Program-made: the position numbers and the translations under genes
Part shown: piece by piece, positions 35,107 through 46,784 of the stretch
How positions within the stretch are numbered: the stretch's first letter is position 1
Layout: the number at the start of each line of letters is the position of its first letter
Source: Gloeophyllum trabeum ATCC 11539
Lineage: Eukaryota > Basidiomycota > Agaricomycetes > Gloeophyllales > Gloeophyllaceae
Direction of reading: 5' to 3'
Assembly: GCF_000344685.1 (NCBI RefSeq)
Contig: NW_006920425.1
Coordinates: 678,654 to 742,653 of the forward strand
DNA: 64,000 nt
The notes under the pieces: generated by a model
What the model saw: only the letters and a program-made list of their open reading frames with translations
What the model was told of the DNA's origin: nothing
The model's database searches: none

Positions 35107-38100
35107 TTACGCACGACCCCCGGTGGGTACCGGGGAGTGTAGGGCTCGATGGAACGCTTGGAGCTTCCGTTGAGTGGGAGTCCGCGGCGCCCTAATACCT
35201 ACTAAAACCTCAGGGCGGGCTGCCCAGAATTGATCAAGTTGGTCTGTATTTGCGAGGACGGGCGTCCAGGTCCGAACTACCTTTTTGACTTCCTTCTCAG
35301 AGCGTTTCAGTTTACAGGCGACGACGTGATCAATGCTAAGGCGACGGTTTATTGCTCTGGACCAGCGTGAGGCAATAGCTTTGGGGGAATGGGTTCGTTG
35401 TTGGATAACGCGTTCGCACCTAAGGACCCATAGGAGGTAGATGGCTTCGGATACTAAGATTTGAAGAAGCCGGGAGGCTCCGGGGTGGGGTTTCGTGAGT
35501 GGGGGCTCATGGTCGATAGTGGAGTCGGAATCAGAATCCTGGTCGTCATGGTGCAGGGTGTCGCGCAGTGGCACTGCAAGTTTGCCACAGCTCAGCAAGG
35601 CCCCAAAATTAAGGGCTGGCCAAGGGCCAAAGGAGTCTGGCCATAGGTCTTGGGTAAGCATCCAGACAATTTCTCGGGCTGGTGTTAGACATTCAAGCAG
35701 TATGTGATCTAGGTTGTCGGAGCAGTCCTCACAGGTAGGGCATATGGCACGGGTTTCGTAGCCCGCGATGGGGAGCCAGTAGTCCCCGATCTTGTGCGCT
35801 CTTTGAATGGCCTTGTAGAGAAATTGTCTGACTAGTGGTCGCAGGTTTAGGTTGCGGCAAGAGTTCCACAACTGGGGTGCTGGTTCCAGTGAGTGCGTTA
35901 CATCGTGGAGTCCATCTTGCATCCGGGAAATATTGTAGGTTGCATGTTTGCGCGGTTGAGTGGTGGCGACTTTCCGTGCTCGGATAGCTTCATAGGCGAG
36001 GTGCTGGGTGAGTGCAGATAGTTTCACACCGGGGAGGGCAAAGTTTGCCGGGNNNNNNNNNNNNNNNNNNNNNNNNNNNNNNNNNNNNNNNNNNNNNNNN
36101 NNNNNNNNNNNNNNNNNNNNNNNNNNNNNNNNNNNNNNNNNNNNNNNNNNNNNNNNNNNNNNNNNNNNNNNNNNNNNNNNNNNNNNNNNNNNNNNNNNNN
36201 NNNNNNNNNNNNNNNNNNNNNNNNNNNNNNNNNNNNNNNNNNNNNNNNNNNNNNNNNNNNNNNNNNNNNNNNNNNNNNNNNNNNNNNNNNNNNNNNNNNN
36301 NNNNNNNNNNNNNNNNNNNNNNNNNNNNNNNNNNNNNNNNNNNNNNNNNNNNNNNNNNNNNNNNNNNNNNNNNNNNNNNNNNNNNNNNNNNNNNNNNNNN
36401 NNNNNNNNNNNNNNNNNNNNNNNNNNNNNNNNNNNNNNNNNNNNNNNNNNNNNNNNNNNNNNNNNNNNNNNNNNNNNNNNNNNNNNNNNNNNNNNNNNNN
36501 NNNNNNNNNNNNNNNNNNNNNNNNNNNNNNNNNNNNNNNNNNNNNNNNNNNNNNNNNNNNNNNNNNNNNNNNNNNNNNNNNNNNNNNNNNNNNNNNNNNN
36601 NNNNNNNNNNNNNNNNNNNNNNNNNNNNNNNNNNNNNNNNNNNNNNNNNNNNNNNNNNNNNNNNNNNNNNNNNNNNNNNNNNNNNNNNNNNNNNNNNNNN
36701 NNNNNNNNNNNNNNNNNNNNNNNNNNNNNNNNNNNNNNNNNNNNNNNNNNNNNNNNNNNNNNNNNNNNNNNNNNNNNNNNNNNNNNNNNNNNNNNNNNNN
36801 NNNNNNNNNNNNNNNNNNNNNNNNNNNNNNNNNNNNNNNNNNNNNNNNNNNNNNNNNNNNNNNNNNNNNNNNNNNNNNNNNNNNNNNNNNNNNNNNNNNN
36901 NNNCTCGGGCTGGTGTTAGACATTCAAGCAGTATGTGATCTAGGTTGTCGGAGCAGTCCTCACAGGTAGGGCATATGGCACGGGTTTCGTAGCCCGCGAT
37001 GGGGAGCCAGTAGTCCCCGATCTTGTGCGCTCTTTGAATGGCCTTGTAGAGAAATTGTCTGACTAGTGGTCGCAGGTTTAGGTTGCGGCAAGAGTTCCAC
37101 AACTGGGGTGCTGGTTCCAGTGAGTGCGTTACATCGTGGAGTCCATCTTGCATCCGGGAAATATTGTAGGTTGCATGTTTGCGCGGTTGAGTGGTGGCGA
37201 CTTTCCGTGCTCGGATAGCTTCATAGGCGAGGTGCTGGGTGAGTGCAGATAGTTTCACACCGGGGAGGGCAAAGTTTGCCGGGACGGTGAGGTCTATCTC
37301 GTCAGGCTGGTCTTTTTCGGCTCCTTCCCTCGCTAGGGCATCAGCGGCTTCATTGCCTGGGTCACCGTTATGGCCCTTTACCCATTGGAACGCTGTGGTA
37401 GCAGATCGAATTCGTAAGTGGTATGCTGTTGCACGGAAGAGGGTGCTATTTTCGATGTTTATCCATCCTTGGTCTTCCCAGGTACCTAGGTGGCGAGTCA
37501 AGCCTTCTATGACGTACATCGAATCAGTGATGAAGGTTATTGGGCGGAAGGTGGGGATTGTTTGTAGAGCAACTAGTATAGCAGTAAGTTCTCCGGCTTG
37601 GTTACTTTGGTCTGGGCCTGGTACCCTAATTGCGCGGTTATAGCGACTATGGGGGCGTACGTAGATCCCGCTTCCGGCGCGTGCATTAGCCTTACCATTG
37701 TGTAGGCATGAGCCATCGGTGTAGACTGTTATATGTTGATGGGGGAGGTTGAGGCCGGTGGCAGGGGTGCGTAGACGGTATGCAGGTGAGGTGGATACAG
37801 TCTTTGGGTCTAGGAACACCCGGAAGCATTCCGCCAGACTGTTCTTTGCCGTTAGCGTGGGGTCAAAGGTGATGGTGCCCCGTTCGGCATGGGCTTGTTT
37901 GTTTTTCTCCAGGCGGCGATGGGTGAGAGTTAAGTTGTCTGGGTGAGGGCGATTTGACATGTTGGTCAGGTCTGAGAAAGATTGAAGTATGGCAGCGGCA
38001 GTTTTTGCGCAGCGGTGTGGGTTGGTGCAACCATGTCGCCGGTCCAGCGCGCAAGCGGGACACGCGCAGCGTTTCGTGGGGTTGTGGCGTCCCCGCCCTG

Positions 38101-38779
38101 GATTGTCGCGGAGGCGGGCCGAGAGAACGAGTAGGTGTTTGACTTGCTTGGCGTTTGACAGGTGGTTGTGGATGAGGCATTCAATGCGGGGCGCAACATA
38201 CGCACGGGGTGCTGCACCGAGGTGATAGAAGGCGGGGAGTTGGGTTTTAAGGTCCTGTGAGAGCTTTGCAGGTGCAAACGCTACACCATACTTACGAGCT
38301 GTTTTCAGCATTGTGAGTGTATATGGGGGTAGGGTATTAGCACGGGGGCCTTGTGTGGGAGGGTCCCATTTTTGCAGGAATGAATTCATGAGGGCCTCGG
38401 ATGCAATCCCTTCAGGCGCTAATTGGTTTATTAGGCAATCTAGGACAAATGCCCAGGCCGGGCGAGTTGGGGAGATGTCGAGATAGTCACGTAGCCAGGT
38501 GAGTTCAATGGCCTCGTTCCTGGCATTTATGTCCAGGAGGTCGATACCGCCCTGGCGTCGGGGTTTGTAGAGATGGGCCAGGGCAATGGGAGGGTGGGCT
38601 GCATCTTCCCAGATGAAGCCTCGGGTCAGCTTTTCAAGGGCCTGGGCGATGTGCTTAGGCATGCCTTGGACTTTGGTTAGGTATTGGGACATACCTCCAA
38701 CCGTCCACTGGATCATGTGGCGTTTTGCGAACAGCGTGGAGGGAAGAGATTCAATGTCGTAGAATTCCATGACTGGCAT
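35107..38779 (-). CDS. LINE polyprotein C-terminal part: RT thumb, RNase H, zinc-binding end
   Basis: From the element's 5' end the frame reads KRHMIQWTVGGMSQYLTKVQ and GFIWEDAAHPPIALAHL (the region after the RT palm), a Cys-rich segment (RCACPACALDRRHGC), then a complete RNase H1 domain: ITVYTDGSCLHNGKANARAG, NQAGELTAILVAL, ITFITDSMYVIEGLT, FQWVKGHNGDPGNEAADALA. The catalytic Asp-Glu-Asp-(His)-Asp set is therefore present. A CPTCEDCSDNLDHILLEC zinc-binding motif follows, then a basic C-terminus ending at 35107. The first 14 codons of the open frame (from 38779) lie in flanking host DNA beyond the target-site duplication, so they are not part of the element. The frame is interrupted by N at 36053-36903; across the two identical flanks it is continuous. 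The catalytic RT motifs (Y-x-D-D) are absent because of the truncation. Confidence 0.85.
35673..36052. repeat. 380-bp exact duplicate, copy left of the N gap
   Basis: Identical, as far as I can read, to 36904-37283 in the same orientation (offset 1231). It ends exactly where the N run starts. Confidence 0.9.
36053..36903. other. Assembly gap, 851 N
   Basis: A run of N inside the LINE. Any open frame reported through it is meaningless. Confidence 0.99.
36904..37283. repeat. 380-bp exact duplicate, copy right of the N gap
   Basis: Starts at the first base after the N run. Same bases as 35673-36052. Confidence 0.9.
38740..38752. repeat. Target-site duplication, right copy
   Basis: AGGGAAGAGATTC, matching 34983-34995; marks the truncated 5' end of the LINE. 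Confidence 0.8.
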
Positions 38780-40260
38780 ACCAGCAGGCAGCTCGAGGGA
38801 ATACGCTCAGATATCCACCAATGGAACAACTCAGTCGCGCTCGCCAGAGAGTTGTAGATAAGATAAATCATAGGACAGACCTAACAAAACGAAATGCTAG
38901 ATGACTGTTTGCGCGGCTTACAGTTTCGATGCGGCGGAAACCCGACAGCAAGACCTCGCGAGCATCTACAGCCGGGACGAGACTATCGATATGAAAAGAC
39001 GGATCAGCGACGCTAGATGTCATGAGTGGATCAAATCGTAGTGGGAAACCAGTCACTGAGAACTAAACTCCATCTTGCTCAGCTACACTTTCCAAATCGC
39101 GAATCAAGAATGTGGCATAGTCACGTGTACGTGCATGGTGAGCTCCTGTTTGCCACTACAATGTCTACATCCGTGTTGATGTCTGATACCGAGGCCTACG
39201 GTAGAGAATCGGACGAGAAGTAAAAAAAGCAAATGTAAAAGTTAGGACCTTGACGGAATGTTCGTGATACTGTGCTTGAGATTGCAAGCATGAATATTTC
39301 AATATCTAAGAGGAATATGCGAGTTTCACCTGCGCGAGATATGGGAAATAGGACTGTAGCGAACAGCCCCTACTCCGATGCCGCAGCTGGCTCGTCGGAA
39401 GAAGAGAACAATGGGATCACAGACCGAAATCGCACAATCATGGGGGTGTTGCAGCACAGTCAAACCAGGCAAGATGTGGGACGTACCAAGCGTCTCACCG
39501 GGTCAAGCACGAAAGGGCGCCGTGTGGCCATTCTATCCCAAGCGCTGCCGTACGTACGCGTTGGACCTTCGTCGGACGAAAGCTAACATCCCCGTAAAAG
39601 CATAGCAAAGAACCGGCCTCATGATGGATAGTAGATGGAGGGCAGCGTTGGAAGCCCAGTTCTGGGCGCTGGAGACGCTGGACCCACTCGAGACGGTCTG
39701 CCAATACTACCAAACGTACAGACATAATATCACTGCGAAAGTAAAGATACCTTCGTCTCATCCCGTAACACCTCGAAGCATGGATCGCTGGTCAGATGTC
39801 GATGTCGATGTCAACAGTGTCGCTCTCGAGTCCGCAACAGAAATAAGTACGGCGGTACTTGATGCATACAGCATGGTTGAACCGTCTGCAACAGCCTTCA
39901 TGAGGAACTGCTTTAGAAGTAGAGCTCCTTGCAGGCCGAGTGGGGCAAATTTGGGGCAGGTCGTCGCTCATAGTCGCTGTGATTATCGACGTCGACGCTC
40001 GTCGACGATGTAGCGCTCTCGGCAAAAGCCGGTCCAGTCGACGACGACTTCGACTCGCTTTTGTGCAGATTTGTGGACTCTCGTAATGTTGCTCGGAGGT
40101 CTTTCTCAGTCTAGTCGAACGCTCTCGACTGTTATATGTACGTGAAGACAATCTACGTTTTCCGCAAAGGTAGGATAGTCTTCAGCAATACAGGTCAGAG
40201 GAACATCTCGAAGGACAAACATCGCTGTATATATTATTCAGGCCCTCCGATACCCTCCAG
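38753..40260. other. Intergenic, no confident gene
   Basis: Open frames exist (plus 39621-40013, containing WRAALEAQFWALETLDPLE; minus 38868-39056), but none is linked by splice sites or recognised. A short GATGTC repeat (three units) lies near 39796-39812. Confidence 0.4.
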
Positions 40261-41232
40261 CTACCCTCGCCGTCTGCGCGACTCGCAAGATTCCAGTATT
40301 CTTATGTATGCCGTCAGACTCGGAAGGGTCTCGTCTGACTCCATATCGCTCATCGCAGCCCATCCACCGGAGACCGAACGGTCTGCGAGGAAGCCAGAAT
40401 CCGGTGTGGCCAGCGGCGAGATCGCGTGTCTATTGTGAGCTGATAATTTTGGCTTTTGGGCCCTTCCGCGCCTGGAGACCCATCCACGGCTTTCATGTGG
40501 CAAGATGTTCTCATAATGCTCGAACTCTGTGTCCTCGTCCGAGTCGAGAGATGTGGAGTCGTCTCTGACTTCATTCTCGTTCACGTCAGGCAACGAGGTA
40601 TTCTGCTCCAGTTTCTCTTCCGCTGTGGTTGTTTCCACCTGCGGGTCCTGGGAGGTTCTGACGGGAGAAGGGGGTCGGAAGACGTTGAATGGCTGATAAC
40701 CGCCAGGTAGGTTTTTGGCTTGTGTCTTGGGAACAATTCAATAACCTATTTTCAGTGACCTGCACATCTTATGATGCAGAGACTTCCTTACAGCGAGGAG
40801 CTCCTCGAAATTCCGGCGCATCTCCTCTTTTACCTCTTTCACATCCCTGCCGATGCGCTTGGCGTACTCCGCCTCACTTTCTAGTTTCCATCCGCCTAGG
40901 AGGACGGGTATGTCGTTCGCAGTCGTGAGCGACTGCTTTTCCTCCTATTCGTCCAAAGGTGCTTGGTTCAGGTCGACTTGCCCATGGTACAAGGGACAAC
41001 ATACCTTCTCAGACGACACAATCCTGCCGCCATCGTGTAAACTCAGAGCATCGATACGAGCGTTCAAGTCCGACAACCTTTCGCCCCCTCGATTCTTGCC
41101 ACTGGCCGAACCATTCACCGTGCCACCGACCCGTGTGTCTGTCTTGCCCGGCGGCATTGTTTCATCTTGCTTTTCTTCGATGACCGAGGTAAGGTCCGGG
41201 TCCACTTTGTACGCGAGTTTCGGTCCTTCCAT
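40261..41232 (-). CDS. Uncharacterised three-exon protein
   Basis: Exons 41005-41232, 40792-40944 and 40261-40692 join in one frame with phase-0 introns of 60 and 99 nt, giving 270 residues from the ATG at 41232 (MEGPKLAYKVDPDLTSVIEE). The first exon is polar (SDLNARIDALSLHDG). The second has an amphipathic, charged helix likely to form a coiled coil (LESEAEYAKRIGRDVKEVKE, then MRRNFEELL). The third is acidic and disordered (LDSDEDTEFEHYENILPHE) and ends CESRRRRG. There is no signal peptide or membrane span. I do not recognise the family. The clean splice phases and conserved-looking helix argue that this is a real gene although no exon exceeds 144 codons. Confidence 0.6.
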
Positions 41233-42129
41233 GAGTCGAGTAGTGCCTGTCCCAAAAGATGGTGGTTATGAAAGGTAAGAGATGTGGCTGAAGCGTCCGA
41301 CGCGCTTGGTGTGACCACAGGTCACGTTACTTTCACCCCTTCCTGATTCGCACATGTTCTCTAATCCCGCGCGCTACATATGTCGGTAAATGATCTACCC
41401 TGAAAGGCTTTTGACCGAGGAATGTGAGCGTTTGCTTGAACCTGAGTTCTCATTCTTAGGGCCAACCCATGGGCTAGCCTCCAGAGCCACCAATGACCAA
41501 AGGAAGATCTGTGGTCTATTCCAGAGTAGCAGTCCTATCTCTGCCTACCATTTTATCTGCTGCCGTGTCGTTCAACGCCTAAGGAGCTGGCCGATCGGGC
41601 ATATCCACTCACGCAGTCGTGTACTTCCGCCTCGACTTCCTTAGACCATCGCTACCACCACTCAATTCGTCTGCTCTTCTCAGTACTGCGCCACCGCGTT
41701 TCGGATGCAAGTTATCCTATCAGGTTCCGTCCTTCCGTCTCCTATTCTGTCCTAACCTATACAGCTTCTGAGTGATATAATGTCTTGGTGGATGCCTGGA
41801 CGAACGTGCGTTTGAAAGGAGTAATGACGACGCAGACCTTGCCGTCATTTCACCGCCGATACGCGCTCGAACAGCAGGACATGAGGCCCCTGCCCCAAGG
41901 CGGAAGTCGAGCTCGATGATCCATTAGCGTGGCTCCGTAAGTTGATATTGACTTCCGGTGACCTGCAAAGCGCCGCAGACGAGTATTCGTACCAATACAA
42001 GCAGGGATGTATATCGGGTGAAACATGATCGAGTACATTAACGGTCAAGACGGCGAATAAATATCGACCACACCGGTACTACAACTCCGTTACAACGAAC
42101 ACGGAAGTTAAGCATACACCTCCAAATAA
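41233..42129. other. Intergenic, no recognised gene
   Basis: Upstream region of the three-exon gene and 3' flank of the eisosome gene. Nothing recognised. Confidence 0.5.
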
Positions 42130-45100
42130 TTACCTCAGCTCTCCCTCTTCCAAGTTAGTCGCAAACCTCCCTTGTCCATACCCGTTCCTCCCCTGCTGCT
42201 TCTCCTGCCCCTCATCGGGCCCCTCATTGACATACGCCGAGATATAATCAAACTGATCGTCCAAATCCTCCCCACCCCCCAACCCCTCCTCGCCCTCCTT
42301 CTGCGGCACCGGGACTGCCTTATCCCGGTCCGCGCCCGAACTCGCACTGCCCGCGCGTCCCCTGGGCGGGTATGGCGAGCTCGGCAACGAGCGCTTCGCG
42401 AAGTTCAGCGGCGACGTATCTGCCATCCCCGCACTACCCGTGCTCCCGGCGCTGGGGCTGCGCATCTGCCTTCTGAACGCACTCGCAGAGATCGTCTTCG
42501 TCCCCGGCGCAGGCGGTAGGAGGGGCGAGCTCGGGCCCGACCCGACCCCCGTGCCTGTCGTCAGGTTGCTCGACGAGAGCGACGAGAGGTTCGGCTTCGG
42601 CAGGGAGGTGTACGACGGTCGCGGGTACTCCGGCGGCGTGCGGAATGGCGTCGTGGTCGTGCTCGAGAGCGCGGGGGACCCCGAGCGACTGGGCAGGTTG
42701 ATAGTAGGCGGCGGCGGCACCTGGGGTATCGCGGGGAGCGGTTGCCCCGCTCTTGGCGACACCGGCGGGCTGCTCTCCCTCCTTTCTCGATCCAAGCTCC
42801 TCTTCTGAGCCTCCCCGTAGTTCATCTGCCCCACACCCGGCGAATTGGCCGCAAACGGCGGCGCGGGCGGTACAAGTGGAGACGGTGCACGCTGGCTCTG
42901 AGTTTCCTGCCTTGCATCCAGGAGCCCACCTTCTCTTGATTCATTAGGCGCGGGCACTCTGCCGATAGTTGGCGAGGAAGGCCCGGTGCCCCTCGACTGC
43001 CCAGGCCCAGGCGCGGGCGGCGAAAACAGCAGCGCGTCCATCTCCCGACTAATCTCGCGCGCGGCAGCGGCATTTAGGGCCCGCTCGTCAGTGGGCTCCC
43101 GCTGCGAGGGGTACGGCGGGGTGGGCATGCGCTCGGGGGGCTGGTCTTGCGCCGGTGGCGGGGGCGGGGGCGGTGGAGGTTGCGAAGCTTGTTCATGCGG
43201 ACTTGGTAATGGCTCTGCATCTGGATTAGTACACAGGGTTAATCAACCGGAAGTGAGAGGAAGACCCACCAGGCACAGCCTCCGCCACGCGCGATGCCTC
43301 CTCCCTTCTCTCCATCGCCTCGTCGATATCCGTCGCCCCGCTCTTGAACCTAATTCTTCTGTCCGCTCTGTGTACACTTAAACCCCTCTCCCCGCTATCC
43401 CCGGCACCACCGTCGTTACCCTCGCTGACCGCGCCGAACCGCGAGTGCATGGGGCTCGGCAGCGGGCTCTCCTGCGTCGGCGACATATACGCTAGCTCGA
43501 CGTTATCATCCTCCTCCGCTCTACTATCCCGACTGGCATTGGCAGCAGCATCATGGGTAAGATGCAACGGCTCCGCCTGCAGCCCCGACCCGAGGTTGAG
43601 GTCCATGGGCGTGTACGCCGGCAGGCCCTCCACGCTGGGCGCGTCCTCGCTCCTTCGCTCCTTCTCCCTCTCCCTCTCCCTCTCCCGCTCCCTATCCCTA
43701 TCCGCATCCTTCGTATTCTTCCGCCCCTTCACCGGGAACGTCGCGAACCTCCCTCCGCGACTGCCCCCGCTCGACCCGGACGGGCCCGAAACAGTCTGCG
43801 CCTGCCCCGCGCTCGAACCGGACCCAACACCAAACTCATCCATCCCCTGCCTCCCGCCGCCGCCGAGCAAGTCGCCCAGCCCCAGCCCGCCGCCCGTCTG
43901 GATCGGCTCCAGGCTCCAATTATCGGTGCGCGACTCCGAGCTCAGTCCCGACGGGGCGAAGCGCGACGACGACTGGGTGGTGCCACTGTTGGCGGTGTCG
44001 GGGTGCGAGGGCGGCGGCATGAACCCCGGATCGCTCAGCCTTACCGACGACGGCTCGGGCATGCCCGGCGGCGGGGAAGACGTGAGCGCGCTCGGGTGCG
44101 TAGGCGGCGGGAGCGGCGACGGCGCGTATATCGTGCTCGGCGCGTTACCGCTCGACTCGGGCGTTTGCGTGCTGTAGCGATCTGCTGGTCCCGCGGCATT
44201 TGAATGATTTGAGATAGGCAGAGAAGGAAGAGAGTTGGACGGAAAGGGGGTATACTCGACGCGCCGGATGGCCTCGTCCGCTTCGTTAGCTATAGAGCGT
44301 GTTTGTTCGTGCCCAGTGTACATGGCCCGCGGCAGGCCGGGGTCGGTGCGCTCGAGGGGCATGGATTCGATGAGGAGTTTTCCGTAGTAGGCTATAAGCT
44401 AGACAGGGTATATAGCGATAGTACAATTCAGATGAGACGTTCGACAGCACATTTAACAAAAAATGTAACAGACGCACCACAGAAACCTCTCCAACCTCCC
44501 CGAGCCCGCCAAACTGGATCCCCATCCACTCCTTCGCCTGCGCGCGTTTGTAGTCCCCCAGCGCCGCCTCCTCCGCCATGATCTCTCCTTCGACTTCCCT
44601 GATCTCCTCCCGTAACTGGTTGATCAGCGACATCTGCGCCTGCAGGTTCTTGTTCTCAGGGCTCATCTTGCTGAGCTTCTTGTCCGCAGACTCGCACTTG
44701 GACTGGAGCGAGCGGTGCCGGCGCTGAAGCGCGAGCAGGGCCTCTTCGCGCGTGCGGATGGATTTCATGTGTGTGCGGATGGTCTGGGTGTGCGAGGAGA
44801 GGTGTGAGATGGTGTTGCAGAAGTGAAGGAGGAGGGAGGCGCTGGAGGAGAGAATGTCCTGTATATATCGGATTCGGCGTGATGGCGTCGATGGAGGTTA
44901 ATAAGAACACAGAAGCCAATGGAAGGTGGACGCATGATAGGCAGCGAATATGCAAGGGAATAGGACGCATAAGGGTTTTGGAGGTGACCGCAAGGCAGGC
45001 GACAGGTCAGGATGCGGGATGATGCATGGACATAATACGTACGCCTAGATCCTCTCCTTCACCAATACCCCAGCTCCGTAATGCATCTACTGCCTTTGCA

Positions 45101-45418
45101 AAGTCGTTCGTCAGTCTGTCCAGCCTGTTAATCCCCCAAATTGAGTCCCGCGAAACGGGAGTCGTGAAACGGATCGTGTTGGCCGAGCATTGAAAGTGGT
45201 ATGAGACAGCAAAAACAGAATTCCCGGGAGGTGCGGCGGGGGGGCGGATGTAAAGCTGTGATCAGTCATTGCAGCGCTACCTATTTCGACCATACGTACG
45301 AGTGCATAACCGCCTTCTCCGCTATAATCAAGTCTTGCAGCGTTCTCAACTCATTATTCCCTGCCAACCCCGGCAGCGTCGAGTTGTGCGCGATCTTGGT
45401 CGCCGCCGACTTGAACAT
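42130..45418 (-). CDS. PIL1-like: Eisosome component, PIL1/LSP1 family, with long disordered tail
   Basis: PIL1-type proteins are BAR-domain scaffolds that shape plasma-membrane furrows (eisosomes). Five exons: 45300-45418, 45043-45124, 44481-44858, 43270-44398 and 42130-43220; 932 residues. The N-terminus MFKSAATKIAHNSTLPGLAG and LQDLIIAEKAVMHS, then RLTNDFAKAVDALRSWGIGE, TREEALLALQRRHRSLQSK, MSLINQLREEIREVEGEIM, AEEAALGDYKRAQAKEWMGI and QFGGL follow the PIL1 domain closely over about 230 residues. YYGKLLIESMPLERTDPG ends it. The remaining ~690 residues are Pro/Ser/Gly-rich, with an Arg-Glu repeat (RERERERERE near plus 43670), and end in FDYISAYVNEG and FATNLEEGELR. Yeast Pil1 has about 340 residues, so this is nearly three times longer. 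All junctions keep frame. Confidence 0.92.
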
Positions 45419-46784
45419 GATATTTCCGTGTCGTTAAGCACCCTGAAGTGCAACCGTCATATACAGCGAGTGGCGGGCAGTCGTCTAAAGAATTATGGTT
45501 ACTGCGACAGCGAAAGTGCTGGCATGCGATGGAGGTGCTGCGCTCGTTATCCTACTTTGGCAATGGCATCCCGACGGCGCCACCCGCGGCATCTGGCCGG
45601 CGCCTAAGGTTAGGTCTGAAACGCTCGTGCTGCCCATTGAGCTCAAGGGTCGTGCCAAATGAAATGACGACGAGAACAGACGGCTATGCGGCGGTGTGTA
45701 TAATCCTCTCAAGGACAATAATATTCAACCTCATTGGTGAAATCGTAACACACGTCTGAAGTTTACGGAGCGACGAGTGTGACTTCTTGTGTCAGCGGAG
45801 TGCAGTGGCTGTAACACCACGCTCTCCTGCCACCACACTCTACCATCTAGTAGACTGCAGTGATTGGGGTACATTGTCCACGATGCAGTGCTGTCGGTCA
45901 GACGAGCCCCCCGTACAAAACGCGGTCCCCCACAGCGGACGCGTTCTACAGTACAGTGTAACGGTCAAGGCGACCGAATCGAAGCGCAGTCTGTAACATA
46001 GTCCTCCATAGGTCTATGGAGGTCGGATAGGTCAACATAGACAGGGGAAACCAAAACAGGGAGTCATAGGTGAGATGCGTTTCCTGGTGCCAGTCACAAG
46101 CCTAAGAAGGCTTGGTAACGGTGTCAATTGGGTGGAGAGCTCCTTCTACGGAGACAGGGGCCTATAGATAGATATCCCGCTCTGTTCCACTAGAGACAAT
46201 TGTAGAGAGAATGAGGGTCGCATATTGGAGCATATTCGGCGGAAGAAATACCAGCGAATTTTAGGACTAGACTAAGCTTTGGTTTGGAATAAGGCGTCCG
46301 CTCCGCAATTACGACGGCGGGCAGCACTGCACCACGAAAGTTGCCTAGAAAGGCGACAAAATGAGCGCTTATGGCTAGAAAAGGCAAGATGTCGACGACA
46401 TCATCTCCAAACCGGGTCTTTTGCCGTCCCCAGCGTCTGAGCTTTGGAATAGCAGCTCAATATTCCAAGAATAAGGATTCGTGGTATATACTCCACCGAG
46501 GAAGCTCTATTGACTAAACTATGACAGAGGGCAGGTTAGGGTTAGGGCTGCCTTATCGGTAATAATGAGCGGGTTTCGAGTGTGGAAAGGTGTTGTCGGA
46601 AGTAGCAGCACTCCGAGTCCTCCGACATGTAAGAATTATGAAAGCCAGGAGCTAATGACTGGAGTCTCGGCATTGCAAGAATATAACTGCGAGGAGCGAA
46701 AGGTACCGCTTGACGGCCTTCTCCTGACGTTATCAAGTGACAGTCGTGTCACAGTCCCGCCCCAGATACTTCATATAAACTATA
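45419..46784. other. Upstream region of the eisosome gene and intergenic DNA
   Basis: No gene recognised. A short telomere-like tract is listed separately. Confidence 0.5.
46534..46547. repeat. Two telomere-like TTAGGG units
   Basis: GGTTAGGGTTAGGG on plus. Short enough to be chance. Confidence 0.5.

Larger units (their letters stand above)
34996..38739 (-). mobile_element. 5'-truncated LINE (non-LTR retrotransposon), with an assembly gap inside
   Basis: The minus-strand element ends with a poly(A) tail (T12 at 34996-35007 on plus) after a 3' leader of about 100 bp, and is flanked by a 13-bp direct repeat. Its frame encodes the end of a reverse transcriptase polyprotein and an RNase H. The 5' end stops inside the reverse transcriptase region, as expected for incomplete target-primed reverse transcription. 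The N gap and the repeated 380 bases probably inflate its length by 1231 bp, so the real element is likely about 2.5 kb. Confidence 0.88.

Noticed and set aside
36008..36938. Open frames through the N run
   Set aside because: Artefacts of translating N.
43344..44177. Plus-strand open frame of 277 codons
   Set aside because: Antisense to the PIL1-family exon, whose frame and junctions are well supported.
46534..46547. Telomere fragment
   Set aside because: Only two TTAGGG units; not enough to claim a chromosome end or fusion site.
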